A stretch of 64,000 bases of DNA. Origin: Nostoc edaphicum CCNP1411 (lineage in GTDB: Bacteria > Cyanobacteriota > Cyanobacteriia > Cyanobacteriales > Nostocaceae). The notes below the pieces were generated by a model that was given only the letters and a program-made list of their open reading frames with translations, did no database searches and had not been told where the DNA came from. The stretch lies in the NCBI RefSeq assembly GCF_014023275.1, contig NZ_CP054698.1:5107001-5171000 (forward strand). The letters are read 5' to 3'. Made by a program: the position numbers and the translations under genes. Each line of letters starts with the position of its first letter. The stretch's first letter is position 1. Positions 47,119 through 56,461 of the stretch are shown here, one piece after another.

Positions 47119-47781
47119 TTACTTCTTCAGTGCCAGAGTTAAGCCATCTGCGATCGCTATTAAACTAAGACTAACTCGCTGGTCTTGATGCAGTTTTTGA
47201 TTAAAGGCACGAATTCTTTTAGTTCTATTATCTTGCACTTGGGGGTCGGCAACCCTACCTGACCAGAGGACATTATCGATCGCAATCAGTCCCCCCGACC
47301 GCACTAATTGCAGCGATCGCTCATAATAGCCATCATAATTGCTCTTATCTGCATCAATGAAGGCAAAATCAAAAGTTGCCGCTTCTCCTGTTGCGAGTAG
47401 CCGATCCAAAGTCTCCAAAGCTGGGGCAATGTGCAGTTGAATTTTATCCGCCACTCCTGCTTGCTGCCAATAACGCCGAGCGATCGTTGTAAATTCCTCA
47501 CTGATATCACAGGCTACCACCTTACCGTCGCTCGGTAACGCCAATGCCACCACCAGGGAACTATAACCTGTAAATACCCCAACGTCCAAAGTTTTTTTTG
47601 CTCCCAACAATTGCACCAGTAACGCCAAAAACTGCCCCTGTTCGGGAGCAATTTGCATTCTACCGATGGGATATTGGGCTGTTTCCTGTCTCAGTTGGGT
47701 TAAAATTTCCGGTTCTCGAAGAGATATTGATAGTAAATAGTCATAGAGATTTTGTTCGAGTCCTAGTGTTTGAGTTGTCAT
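47119..47781 (-). CDS. SAM-dependent O-methyltransferase (catechol/caffeoyl-CoA type)
   Basis: This 220-residue class I methyltransferase belongs to the caffeoyl-CoA/catechol O-methyltransferase family. The SAM site is LDVGVFTGYSSLVVALAL (about 80-97), with VVACDISEEF next. The metal-binding block is FDFAFIDADKSNYDGYYERS, followed by GGLIAIDNVLWSGRV. It should methylate a vicinal diol or phenolic hydroxyl; the substrate is unknown. It converges on the geosmin/shell cluster, is not of the C2-prenyl-diphosphate methyltransferase type used for 2-methylisoborneol, and probably has nothing to do with geosmin. Confidence 0.92.
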   Translation of the reverse strand: MTTQTLGLEQNLYDYLLSISLREPEILTQLRQETAQYPIGRMQIAPEQGQFLALLVQLLGAKKTLDVGVFTGYSSLVVALALPSDGKVVACDISEEFTTIARRYWQQAGVADKIQLHIAPALETLDRLLATGEAATFDFAFIDADKSNYDGYYERSLQLVRSGGLIAIDNVLWSGRVADPQVQDNRTKRIRAFNQKLHQDQRVSLSLIAIADGLTLALKK

Positions 47782-47896
47782 AACGTGCGTTACTACTGAA
47801 TAAATCCTAGATAATTTAGACTTTTACAAAGAAAGGCAGGAGGAAGGGGACAGGGGACAGGAGGAAAGAAGTATGAATGAAAACTTTAGTTCTGGC

Positions 47897-47965
47897 CCAA
47901 TGCCCAATTCCCAATGCCCAATGCCCAATGCCCAATGCCCAATGCCCAATGCCCAATTCCCCAAC
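47897..47965 (+). repeat. Heptamer array (CCCAATG)n
   Basis: About nine consecutive copies of CCCAATG with two CCCAATT variants lie upstream of the TPR gene. This is the longest perfect STRR block in the window. Confidence 0.85.
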
Positions 47966-48019
47966 TTTTGCTGCCAAGATTAGAATTAGAATTGACGTGA
48001 CATTCTCCTAATAGCCAAA

Positions 48020-49864
48020 GTGCCAGACTCTCTGCCATTAAGCGATCGCTATCTTGCCTTAATTGATGAAATTGTCGAAACCACCCTCAAGGGCAAAATA
48101 AGCTCTGTGGAACAGGTATATCAAATGCTGCTGAAAGGAATTACTTCCGGGACAGGGGAAGTTTTTGAGCTAGCTTTGAGCGATCGCCTGAATTCCCTGC
48201 AAAGTCAAGTAGATAGCCAAAAAGACGAACTCAAGAAAGCCAAGGCTACTCGCAGTTTGAGAGCCATTAAGACTATTCAAAGTCAATGGCAACGGTGGCA
48301 AGAGCAAAATAAAGCCACAGAAGCGATCGCCTCGGCAGTTTCAGAAATTACCACAGCCCCCGCTGACGAGCGTTTGGCGGTATTTATCCGGGTTACTGAC
48401 CCCAATCAGAAGTATCCCCTAAATTTGCAACAGCTACAGCAGTTATCAAAATCATTACAGCAATTTGCTCAGGTAGATTCTGATTTAGAACAATTTTCTG
48501 AAGGGATTACCCGTGGTTTAGCTTCTTGGCAGCGATTGCAAGATAACTTGCTCAGTTGGATGTACGAGCAAAAAGAATCTCTGGGATTTGGCGGCGTACC
48601 GGGAGAAGGTGGCCCTTGGGCAAGTTGGGCGAAACAACTCAATAGTGAGTTACCCCAATCACTGCTTCGCACCTTGGCTAGGGAAGAATCGGTAATAGAG
48701 TTTACCGAGCGACAACGAGGAATCACCCTCAGAGATTGGGTGGAAATGGCATTGATTTTACAGTACTTGCAACGGGGACTAATTAACTGGTTTGACCAAC
48801 AAGCTTACGATGTGAAAGCGGGGCCAAAGTTGTCCATTTCTACTTTCTTGACCTTTGCAGTGATTTGGAGTCAGTTAGCAAGTGGTTTTGGCAGCATTGG
48901 AAAAGTATACGGCGATGCCTGTTCTCAAATCATGCTCCAGATTTTACGAACCTTTGCCCAGCGTCCATATTTTCCCTTTTACGGCGGGATTTTTGCCTCT
49001 TTTACTGGCACTTATTTGCGAGATGCCCTCGATTATTTAGATGAACCGCTGCGAAAAGGCGAAGGAACCCAAGAGAAAGCGCGAATTTTGACCCTTTTAG
49101 GCTATTCTCAGCGTGCTTTGGGACAATACCAGCGCTCTATTGACTTTCATCAGCAGGCACTAGAGATCGCCAGGAATGCAGGCGATCGCGCTTGTGAAAT
49201 TGCCAATCTCAACCACCTCAGCCGCACATACGTGCAACAGCAAAATTATGCTGAGGCAATTAACTACAGTCAACGAGGATTAATACTGAGTCGGCAAGCA
49301 GGCGATAGAACAGGAGAAGCAAACGCGCTAGTGAATTTGGGCTACAGCGAAGTCATGCAAGCTCAAGAATTGGAAAACTTAGAACCAGAAACTTATGAAG
49401 CCGCAATTAATTATTTGGAACAAGGTTTAAAATTATCAGAAAAATTAGGCGATCTTCAAAGTAAAGCCTTATGTGTCAGCAGTTTAGGAATTGCCTATCT
49501 AGTAATTGGACAACACCAAACCGCAATTAAATATCTCGAAGATGGCTTTAAAACAGCGCAAGTTTCCGGTGATTTGTATCTACAGGGGCGGAACTTAGCT
49601 TATTTAGCAGAAGCTTATTATCATCTGCAAAATTCGGAAAAGACTGTTTACACAGGCTGCTTGGGAATGTATCTTTTAGAGCAAATTGCTTCTAGTGAAT
49701 GGCGACAACCAGCAGGGTTACTGACAATTTTGCAAGGACAGATAGGGACAGAAGCTTTCCACAAGTTCTTACAGCAACATCGCCCGAAAATTATTGCGAT
49801 TATCGGTGTAGATGGGTATGATCACATTCCGCAATTGTTAGAAGAATACAAGCAAGATATGTAA
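48020..49864 (+). CDS. TPR-repeat protein with unknown N-terminal domain
   Basis: This 614-residue protein starts at GTG 48020 without a clear ribosome site. The first 350 residues are helical and not recognised ([20 protein letters not shown], a coiled coil at about 65-110, and a hydrophobic segment [20 protein letters not shown] near 272-291). Residues about 355-560 contain four to five tetratricopeptide repeats of the 34-42-residue Rapsyn/kinesin-like type ([60 protein letters not shown]). A scaffold role in a protein complex is likely. The ligand and pathway are unknown. Similar N-terminal regions occur in cyanobacterial hypothetical TPR proteins. Confidence 0.85.
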   Translation: MPDSLPLSDRYLALIDEIVETTLKGKISSVEQVYQMLLKGITSGTGEVFELALSDRLNSLQSQVDSQKDELKKAKATRSLRAIKTIQSQWQRWQEQNKATEAIASAVSEITTAPADERLAVFIRVTDPNQKYPLNLQQLQQLSKSLQQFAQVDSDLEQFSEGITRGLASWQRLQDNLLSWMYEQKESLGFGGVPGEGGPWASWAKQLNSELPQSLLRTLAREESVIEFTERQRGITLRDWVEMALILQYLQRGLINWFDQQAYDVKAGPKLSISTFLTFAVIWSQLASGFGSIGKVYGDACSQIMLQILRTFAQRPYFPFYGGIFASFTGTYLRDALDYLDEPLRKGEGTQEKARILTLLGYSQRALGQYQRSIDFHQQALEIARNAGDRACEIANLNHLSRTYVQQQNYAEAINYSQRGLILSRQAGDRTGEANALVNLGYSEVMQAQELENLEPETYEAAINYLEQGLKLSEKLGDLQSKALCVSSLGIAYLVIGQHQTAIKYLEDGFKTAQVSGDLYLQGRNLAYLAEAYYHLQNSEKTVYTGCLGMYLLEQIASSEWRQPAGLLTILQGQIGTEAFHKFLQQHRPKIIAIIGVDGYDHIPQLLEEYKQDM

Positions 49865-49967
49865 TACCAATTTGAAAAAAGAATGCAACAAATAGACCAT
49901 CTTGTAGAGACGCGATTCATCGCGTCTTTACCCAAGGATATGTTGTAATCATTAATTGAATTGGTAT
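49864..49967. repeat. MITE-like element with ATACCAATT ends and central hairpin
   Basis: The ends ATACCAATTTGAA and TTGAATTGGTAT are inverted repeats about 100 bp apart. The centre contains the hairpin AGACGCGATTCATCGCGTCT (49908-49927), a short form of the palindrome at 33.9 and 45.3 kb. It lies between the ends of two convergent genes and may act as a terminator for both. Confidence 0.7.
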
Positions 49968-50052
49968 AAGAAAGTATTGACAAAGAGTTAAATCTTAACC
50001 CAAGCGTATTGCGCTATAAATGTTACACAGACACCTGAATTTTGCTGTAGAT

Positions 50053-52635
50053 TCAGGAAGTTTGCTTCTTTTCTATTTGGTAAGCCTGCAATAGATATTC
50101 ACCATTGAAATGAATCAGGTGAGTAGAATCTTCAGCAACCCAAACATCTGTTTCCCAAGCAATCTCTGCCAGATATGCCACCATTGCCTTACGACTGAGA
50201 AATGTTGTTACCATCACCAGAGGTATTTCGGCATTTCTAAATAGAACTTCAAGTTCCTTCTTTCGTTTAGGATTAATTGGGCCATGTGAGGTTACAGCTT
50301 CAATCAGCACCAACCAGTTATTTGTGGTGAAGTGAATAATCACATCTGGCATTTTGCCGTGGAAATCAATGTTAACGCCTAAATCTGCCAATGCTGCTTC
50401 ATCGAAGTGAGCAAACTTTTCATCTGTATCGCCAACATGGATAAGCTTTCCATTAGGAGTAAAACGAGGGGCAAAATCATTAATAATTTTTTCAATCAGA
50501 ATATTCTGACCACCTGGTGATAAAGTTTTGATTTCTCCATTAATTACTATGGGAATACGGGACATTTCACGCTCTTGAGCATATTGCTTTTTCAGAGTTT
50601 CAACTGAAGCAAGGTAAGTGCAAATGTTCTTTTCCCATTCGTCAGTACCGTAAGTTCTTAATAGTTCTAACGCACTATTTTCAATCTGATATACAGTTTT
50701 GGGACTGTTGATAGGGCGGCTTAAATCATCTGGATTAGCAACTATCAAACCTGCATCCAGAAATTGATGTACTGTCTGGCGGCGAACTGTTTCCCGTGTG
50801 TTGGGTTTATAGGTTTTGCCATAATGTTGAGCCATAAAGCCCATCATCGGCGTAATTCCTATCAAAGGGGAAGTTGCTAATTGCCAAGAGTCTGTCGGTT
50901 TTAAATCAAGCAATGCCAGGAGGGTTAAAGCTGACCGTTCATTAAGCTGTGTTCGTGGAAAGCCCAATTGTGTCAAGATTTGCAGCGCTTCATCAATTCG
51001 AGATTTAGTTGCAATTGGATTATTCTCTGATAGATTCGACATACTCAGTAGCTGATTTTCTATAAGTTCATCAATTTCCTGTAAAGAAGGAAATTCTTCT
51101 TTAAACCCCGTCCCTAACAAAAATAGCTGTGACAAATTAGGGTACTTTAATTTTCGCAAATCTGTTGCATTGACCTGAGTATGTCCATTGAACAACCGAA
51201 AAAAAGCATCAACTAGGGTTGAATTGAGATAAACAGCAAGCCCACGAGCCAAGATAAGGCTAACTCCACGCCCATCTTTGTGAAAGTAATTCAAGTGATT
51301 TTCAAAGCCGACATATTCATAATTAAATTGGTTTGCATCATAAACCACCGCAACAACACGCTTTTTCTCTTCTTTCGATGAGAATCTTTTGCATAGAACA
51401 TAATGCTCATTTGGTATCAAAAGATTCGCTGTTTCTTCTATATGAACTATTGCTTGGGGCTTTTTAGTTATTTTTGGGTACTCTACATATCCATTCGATA
51501 AATTCACTGGATATATTAAAGGAACGGTATTGTTTTCTATATTTTCTCTTAGGTAATCTTTAGCTCGAAAATCTACTACCCGTCCAGTTGAAACTTTTAG
51601 CTCTAAATCTTTCAAGGTACAGGTAAAAAGTTCTATTCGCTGAACAATTTGCTGGCTAATGTTATCTGGAATAATATGAATAAACTGCTCTAAATCATCG
51701 AGGTGAACCAAGTCTAAATATGGTACAGAGTGTGACATAAGCAAGTCATCATTAGCACCAGAACTGGTATTTATGATGACGCTGCTAAACTTTTGCCTTT
51801 GTTTTGTAGCTTTGATGATGATAGTTTCCTGTAAAACATCATCATCACTAAATGCTTCTTGCCGCGACTCAAAAAGATGTATTTGTTGTAAAGCCATCGT
51901 TTCTAAAAACATCTTGCGGAAGTCACGAAAATAGGGACCATTACAAAAACTGCGCGGGGTAATCGCTACAAACTCCCCACTTGGTTTTAAAAGTTGCGCT
52001 GTAGCTGCCATAAAACCAGTATAAAGATTGCTAGTTTCCAAACCGATCGAACGCAGCAATTCGCGCACCTTGGAATGAGCATTGATTTTCAAATAAGGCG
52101 GGTTGAGAATAGCATGGGTAAATTCTGTTGCGTTTGCACTATTCAATAAACCCATCTGAAGTAGCCTGACTGCATCTTCGATAAAATCAGTCTCACGAAT
52201 TTCGTAATTGAAGGAAATACCCACACGTTGACATTCCCTTTCACATAGCTCTAGAGTCTGATGCAAATATCTAATTAGAAAAGGGTCAATTTCATAAGCT
52301 ACAACGCGCAAACTTGAGGTTTGTTGTCGATGCTGGCATACTTTTTCCACAAAAGCGGCTAGTAATGAACCGATTCCTGCTCCAGCATCAAGCAAGGATA
52401 TTTCAGGCAAATCCAGCTTATTAAACATCCCAACCATCAATTGGGCTACTGAGGCAGGAGTCAAAAATTGACCCATTGATGCTTTTTTGTCTTGTCTTAG
52501 CTTTAAACTTGCTACAGCCCGGTGAAGATCCACTTCTGCAAGCAAGTTTCCACTTGATAGTTTTGCGAGGCTGGTAAACTCTAAATTACTGTTATGACTT
52601 GCTACGAAAGCTCTAATGCTTGATGGGACGATCAC
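50053..52635 (-). CDS. Fused N6-adenine methyltransferase and BsuBI/PstI-type restriction endonuclease
   Basis: This 860-residue protein joins two activities normally found on separate chains. The N-terminal methyltransferase has SMGQFLTPASVAQLM (motif X, about 53-67), LLDAGAGIGSLLAAF (SAM motif I, 81-95), VAYEIDP (motif II) and the catalytic NPPY at 178-181. A middle region of about 250 residues should be the DNA-recognition part. From about 545 on it matches the BsuBI/PstI endonuclease: a helical N-terminal domain (SALTLLALLDLKPTDSW, ETVRRQTVHQFLDAGLI), then GKLIHVGDTDEKFAHFDEAA and the nuclease core, with PD at 763-764, IEAVTSHGPINPKRKKEL (Glu779) and ETDVWVAEDSTHLIHFNGE. A sequence-specific self-protecting restriction system is predicted. 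Characterised relatives recognise CTGCAG. Confidence 0.9.
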   Translation of the reverse strand: MIVPSSIRAFVASHNSNLEFTSLAKLSSGNLLAEVDLHRAVASLKLRQDKKASMGQFLTPASVAQLMVGMFNKLDLPEISLLDAGAGIGSLLAAFVEKVCQHRQQTSSLRVVAYEIDPFLIRYLHQTLELCERECQRVGISFNYEIRETDFIEDAVRLLQMGLLNSANATEFTHAILNPPYLKINAHSKVRELLRSIGLETSNLYTGFMAATAQLLKPSGEFVAITPRSFCNGPYFRDFRKMFLETMALQQIHLFESRQEAFSDDDVLQETIIIKATKQRQKFSSVIINTSSGANDDLLMSHSVPYLDLVHLDDLEQFIHIIPDNISQQIVQRIELFTCTLKDLELKVSTGRVVDFRAKDYLRENIENNTVPLIYPVNLSNGYVEYPKITKKPQAIVHIEETANLLIPNEHYVLCKRFSSKEEKKRVVAVVYDANQFNYEYVGFENHLNYFHKDGRGVSLILARGLAVYLNSTLVDAFFRLFNGHTQVNATDLRKLKYPNLSQLFLLGTGFKEEFPSLQEIDELIENQLLSMSNLSENNPIATKSRIDEALQILTQLGFPRTQLNERSALTLLALLDLKPTDSWQLATSPLIGITPMMGFMAQHYGKTYKPNTRETVRRQTVHQFLDAGLIVANPDDLSRPINSPKTVYQIENSALELLRTYGTDEWEKNICTYLASVETLKKQYAQEREMSRIPIVINGEIKTLSPGGQNILIEKIINDFAPRFTPNGKLIHVGDTDEKFAHFDEAALADLGVNIDFHGKMPDVIIHFTTNNWLVLIEAVTSHGPINPKRKKELEVLFRNAEIPLVMVTTFLSRKAMVAYLAEIAWETDVWVAEDSTHLIHFNGEYLLQAYQIEKKQTS

Positions 52636-52732
52636 GGTCTGTCTTCTTAATTGCGATCAAGTTTACAACAACTTTACGGCATCTTGATGCTGAAGCAGAC
52701 CAAGTTTGCGATCGCGTCGTGCAGAAACTCAC

Positions 52733-54085
52733 TCAAAGAAGTCCTGCTGATTCATATAATCGTTTGAGCATTGCTGAAATCTTTGTACCATAATCCAAAT
52801 CTGCCGACCAGCGCCCTGATAGCTGATCAATTAATGGCGCAATCCCCCGTGTGACAAAGCGAAACCTGGGATCTACTACTTCCTGTACCAGAGGTTCTAA
52901 ACTGGCGTAAGCTTTCAAATGTTGGATGTGCGCCCTGACTCCAATTCTGGCACTTGCAAAAGAAGCAGCCTCCGAACCACCACCAATTGCACCTAAGCCT
53001 GCAAAGTTATTTTGCTCAGGTCTAATATCGCTACCAAACCGTAAAAATCCAGTTTCTACACACATTTGGCAAAAGGCAATATCATAGTTCACTCCCTCTA
53101 TCCCTGCTTCTTCCCGATAAAGTTTTGGGATGTCAGGAAACTTTACTAAAGCATTTTCATTATTGTTTCTCAGAAATAATTGTAACTGTACTTCTGAAGT
53201 ATTCCCGTTTGACATCACCCGCTCAAATTGACCAGAGCAAACCATCAAATTCGAGCGCAAGCTAACAGTACGTGTTGCAGCATCCCAACTCACTGCAACA
53301 TTAAAATCTCGCAGTTCAATCGCTTTAACATAAACTACTTTGCGATAGGTAATCCGATTAACATTAGCTGCTTTTGAAAGGTCAATCCGTAGGCGGTCTA
53401 CTAAATCAATAGGTATGTAAGCATTCCCATTAACTAAAACTCCTTGCTCTGAGTAATTTTGCCCATTAATATTAATATTAATTGCTGGATAATTTGCTTC
53501 GGCTGGAGTTCCAGGAGTGGGGTCAATCACACGACTCCAAGTGACTAATCCATCCGCAATACCTAAAGCAAAATCGCGGCGACGAGTTTGCAGCAAAGCC
53601 CGATCCTCTGGATTGCTGAGAAACCCCACTTGCATCACCAAAGCTGGAAGCGTTGTCTGGCGACAGAATGCTAAACTACCCAAGCCACTATTCGTATCTG
53701 CTTTGACTCCGCGATTCGGTAATTGGGGTACACGGCGCAATAACCCCACTAGCAACTGTTCAGCATTGCTTTTGCGATCGCTATTATTAGCAATATAAAA
53801 GACGCTAGCCCCCCGCACAGAAGGGCTGCTAGCTGCGTCAGATTCAATTTCTAGGGCGACATCACCCCGGCGACCACGGGAATTGATCCAGGTGATAGTT
53901 TGGGTGGCGCTCAAGTCATCAGGAACCGCCAAAATTTCCAAACTCCGCGCTCTCAGTTCCGTGACAATCAAATCCCGCAGCAGAATCATTTCTCTCGCTT
54001 CAGTTGTACCACCTGCGATCGCACCTGGATCGATTCCTCCCGCTTCTCTGCCTCCATGAGCCGCTGATATAAAAATACGTCCCAT
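52733..54085 (-). CDS. Amidase_3-like and glucosaminidase two-domain wall protein, amidase site altered
   Basis: This 450-residue protein has three parts. Residues 1-195 are an N-acetylmuramoyl-L-alanine amidase (Amidase_3) fold with the zinc ligands His10 (AAHGGR) and Glu29 (GGTTEAREM). However, the third ligand histidine of the usual IHAN motif is Glu81 (LEIESDAASS), and the catalytic glutamate before GFLSN is Gln152 (VMQVGFLSN). Residues 200-285 look like a copper-amine-oxidase-N/stalk-type domain (NININGQNYSEQGVLVNGNA). Residues 300-450 resemble a bacterial glucosaminidase (YDIAFCQMCVETGFLRFGSD, PEQNNFAGLGAIGGG), with a candidate glutamate in CVETGF. No signal peptide is visible. The amidase part may be inactive and work as a glycan-binding module, leaving glucosaminidase activity. 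Confidence 0.85.
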   Translation of the reverse strand: MGRIFISAAHGGREAGGIDPGAIAGGTTEAREMILLRDLIVTELRARSLEILAVPDDLSATQTITWINSRGRRGDVALEIESDAASSPSVRGASVFYIANNSDRKSNAEQLLVGLLRRVPQLPNRGVKADTNSGLGSLAFCRQTTLPALVMQVGFLSNPEDRALLQTRRRDFALGIADGLVTWSRVIDPTPGTPAEANYPAINININGQNYSEQGVLVNGNAYIPIDLVDRLRIDLSKAANVNRITYRKVVYVKAIELRDFNVAVSWDAATRTVSLRSNLMVCSGQFERVMSNGNTSEVQLQLFLRNNNENALVKFPDIPKLYREEAGIEGVNYDIAFCQMCVETGFLRFGSDIRPEQNNFAGLGAIGGGSEAASFASARIGVRAHIQHLKAYASLEPLVQEVVDPRFRFVTRGIAPLIDQLSGRWSADLDYGTKISAMLKRLYESAGLL

Positions 54086-54210
54086 TTTCAGTATTTCCTC
54101 TGATAAAATTTAGTGTAAGCAATTCTACAAATCATTTTTGGTCTAGCAACAAGAATATAATAGCTATCAGAAGTCTAAAGTCATTTGTCCTTTGGTATTT
54201 CTCCAAAGTT

Positions 54211-54247
54211 CATGACCAATGACCAATGACCAATGACTAATGACAAA
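54211..54247 (+). repeat. Heptamer array (CAATGAC)n at the dnaG start
   Basis: Five near-perfect copies of CCAATGA/CTAATGA lie immediately upstream of dnaG. They introduce extra in-frame ATG codons, one of which (54233) opens a longer but non-conserved frame. Confidence 0.8.
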
Positions 54248-54250
54248 GCC

Positions 54251-56206
54251 ATGCAAATCCCCCGCTTGCACCCAGACACAATTGAGGAAGTGAAACTACG
54301 GGCTGATATTGTAGATGTCGTCTCGGAATACGTAGTTTTACGCAAACGTGGAAAGGATTTTGTCGGTTTGTGCCCTTTCCACGATGAGAAATCTCCTAGT
54401 TTCACCGTCAGTCAGACCAAGCAAATGTATTATTGCTTCGGCTGTCAAGCTGGGGGAAATGCCATTAAGTTTGTCATGGAGTTGGGGAAGCGTTCTTTTG
54501 CTGACGTGGTGCTGGATTTAGCACGGCGTTACCAAGTACCTGTGCAAACTCTCGAACCTGAACAACGCCAAGAATTGCAGCGTCAGCTATCTTTGCGTGA
54601 GCAGTTGTATGAAGTTCTGGCTTCGTCAGCACAGTTTTATCAACACGCCCTCAGACAATCACAAGGGCAAAAGGCTCTTCAATATTTACAATCTAACCGC
54701 CAATTCAAAGAAGAAACTATACAGCAATTTGGTTTAGGTTACGCTCCCGCAGGTTGGGAAACCCTTCATCGCTATCTAGTGGAAGACAAACATTATCCAG
54801 CGCAAATATTAGAAAAAGCGGGATTGATTAAGCCACGTAGGGAAGGAGGCGGTTATTATGATGTATTTCGCGATCGCCTGATGATTCCCATCCGTGATGT
54901 TCAAGGGCGCGTCATTGCCTTTGGTGGGAGAACTCTAACTGATGAACAGCCTAAATATTTGAATTCACCAGAAACCGAACTTTTTAGTAAAGGTAAAACC
55001 TTATTTGCCCTCGATCAAGCCAAAGATGGAATTTCTAAACTCGATCAAGCGGTGGTGGTAGAGGGATATTTTGATGCGATCGCTCTCCACGCTGCTGGTA
55101 TTAATAACGCCGTCGCCTCACTCGGTACAGCTTTAAGCTTAGAACAAGTCCGGTTAATATTACGCTACACCGAATCAAAACAATTAGTACTCAACTTTGA
55201 TGCTGATAAAGCCGGAACTAATGCTGCGGAACGGGCGATCGGTGAAATTGCTGAGTTAGCATACAAAGGCGAAGTTCAGCTAAAGATTCTGAATTTACCC
55301 GATGGTAAAGATGCTGATGAATATTTACATAGCCACACTCCAGAAGATTATGGAGAACTGCTAACAAATGCGCCACTTTGGCTAGACTGGCAGATTCAGC
55401 AAATTATTCAAGACCGCGACTTAAAACAGGCTACTGATTTTCAGCAAGTAACTCAGCAATTAGTCAAATTACTTAAAAATATAGCTAACAGCGATACACG
55501 CAACTATTATGTTTCCTACTGTGCAGAAATACTCAGCTTGGGAGATACCAGACTTATACCCCTACGAGTCGAAAATCTGCTAACTCAAATTGCTCCGGCT
55601 ACGGCTACATACTCTAAACCTGTGTCAGCGAAGAAAGCATGGGGAAGTAGCAAATCCCCACTCCCCACTCCCCACTTCCCACTCCCCACAGAACGCAGCC
55701 TTTTAGAACACGCAGAAGCCTTGTTATTGCGAATTTACTTGCATTGTCCTGAACAGCGTCAAGCGATTATTGCCGAACTAGAGGAGCGAGATTTGCAATT
55801 TAGTCTTTCCCACCACCGATTTTTATGGCAACAGATTTTAGAAATTTCATCTGGTGATGGAGAAACGAAAAATTTTGCGTCTCTACCAGATTTAATTTCC
55901 CGCCTGCAAGACCAGTTCTTAGAATTTGACAGCGAGATCGGGTTAATTTCCCATTTATTTCATGTAGATGAAAAAAACCAGAAAGAAATACTGCGGACTC
56001 CGCAAGTAGTTCAAGCTGCGATCGCTTGCATGGATTTGGTGATGCTTGAAAAACGTTATCGCCACTTTTTGGAACTATGGCAACAAACCGATCCCGAAAC
56101 TGAACCAGAGCGCTATCAATCGTATTATCAGGCTTTCTACGCTGAAAAAATCAAGCTTCAGCAAATAGATCGACAACGGTTATTTTCGATCACAGACTTG
56201 TTGTAG
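54251..56206 (+). CDS. dnaG: DNA primase DnaG
   Basis: From ATG 54251 the protein has 651 residues and begins MQIPRLHPDTIEEVKLRADI, as in other cyanobacterial primases. The upstream ATG at 54233 comes from a heptamer repeat. The CHC2 zinc finger uses Cys41, His44, Cys62 and Cys65. The TOPRIM core shows VVEGYFDAIAL, AVASLGTALS and LNFDADKAG. The C-terminal part is the DnaB-helicase interaction domain. The enzyme makes RNA primers at the replication fork. In the linker before the C-terminal domain, 55650-55685 is a CCCCACT heptamer array read in frame (KSPLPTPHFPLPTERS), so a tandem repeat has been absorbed into this essential gene. Confidence 0.97.
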   Translation: MQIPRLHPDTIEEVKLRADIVDVVSEYVVLRKRGKDFVGLCPFHDEKSPSFTVSQTKQMYYCFGCQAGGNAIKFVMELGKRSFADVVLDLARRYQVPVQTLEPEQRQELQRQLSLREQLYEVLASSAQFYQHALRQSQGQKALQYLQSNRQFKEETIQQFGLGYAPAGWETLHRYLVEDKHYPAQILEKAGLIKPRREGGGYYDVFRDRLMIPIRDVQGRVIAFGGRTLTDEQPKYLNSPETELFSKGKTLFALDQAKDGISKLDQAVVVEGYFDAIALHAAGINNAVASLGTALSLEQVRLILRYTESKQLVLNFDADKAGTNAAERAIGEIAELAYKGEVQLKILNLPDGKDADEYLHSHTPEDYGELLTNAPLWLDWQIQQIIQDRDLKQATDFQQVTQQLVKLLKNIANSDTRNYYVSYCAEILSLGDTRLIPLRVENLLTQIAPATATYSKPVSAKKAWGSSKSPLPTPHFPLPTERSLLEHAEALLLRIYLHCPEQRQAIIAELEERDLQFSLSHHRFLWQQILEISSGDGETKNFASLPDLISRLQDQFLEFDSEIGLISHLFHVDEKNQKEILRTPQVVQAAIACMDLVMLEKRYRHFLELWQQTDPETEPERYQSYYQAFYAEKIKLQQIDRQRLFSITDLL

Positions 56207-56302
56207 TTTTGTACTCACGTCATTAAACAACGCTATCAAGATGCGCTAGAGAGGGAAGAACAACTGTCAAAGCTTTTGTTAAGAAAGATGTTTATAATGC
56301 AT

Positions 56303-56457
56303 AGCTTAAAAAGGGGGGAACCGGAGTCAAAGTCCCCCTTTTGAAGGGGAGCCACTGCGGTCTTGGGGGTTTCCCCCATGAGCAAGTGGCGTGGATTTAG
56401 GGGGATCTAAAACTTTTGATACCGACAAGAGGACTTTTCAAACATCCTCTAAGAACG
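56303..56457. repeat. G/C-run palindromic element, copy at 56.3 kb
   Basis: It contains 'ttaaaaaggggggaaccgg' and 'aagtcccccttttgaagggg', then 'gggggatctaaaacttttga' followed by 'taccgacaagaggactttt', and ends in TTTTCAAACATCCTCT. The end matches that of the element at 35155-35488. It lies between dnaG and the convergent helicase gene and could terminate both. No transposase. Confidence 0.7.
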
Positions 56458-56461
56458 AAGA

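Noticed and set aside
47119..47781. O-methyltransferase as part of the geosmin cluster, like the methyltransferase of 2-methylisoborneol operons
   Set aside because: It is on the opposite strand, convergent, and belongs to the caffeoyl-CoA/catechol class, not to the prenyl-diphosphate C-methyltransferases. Geosmin needs no methylation step.
47897..47965. Regular repeats considered as a CRISPR array
   Set aside because: The units are contiguous 7-mers without spacers. The same is true of all other repeat blocks in the window.
54233..54250. Longer DnaG start at 54233
   Set aside because: The extra residues (MTNDKA) come from the CAATGAC heptamer array. Primases of this group start at MQIPRLHPDTIEE.
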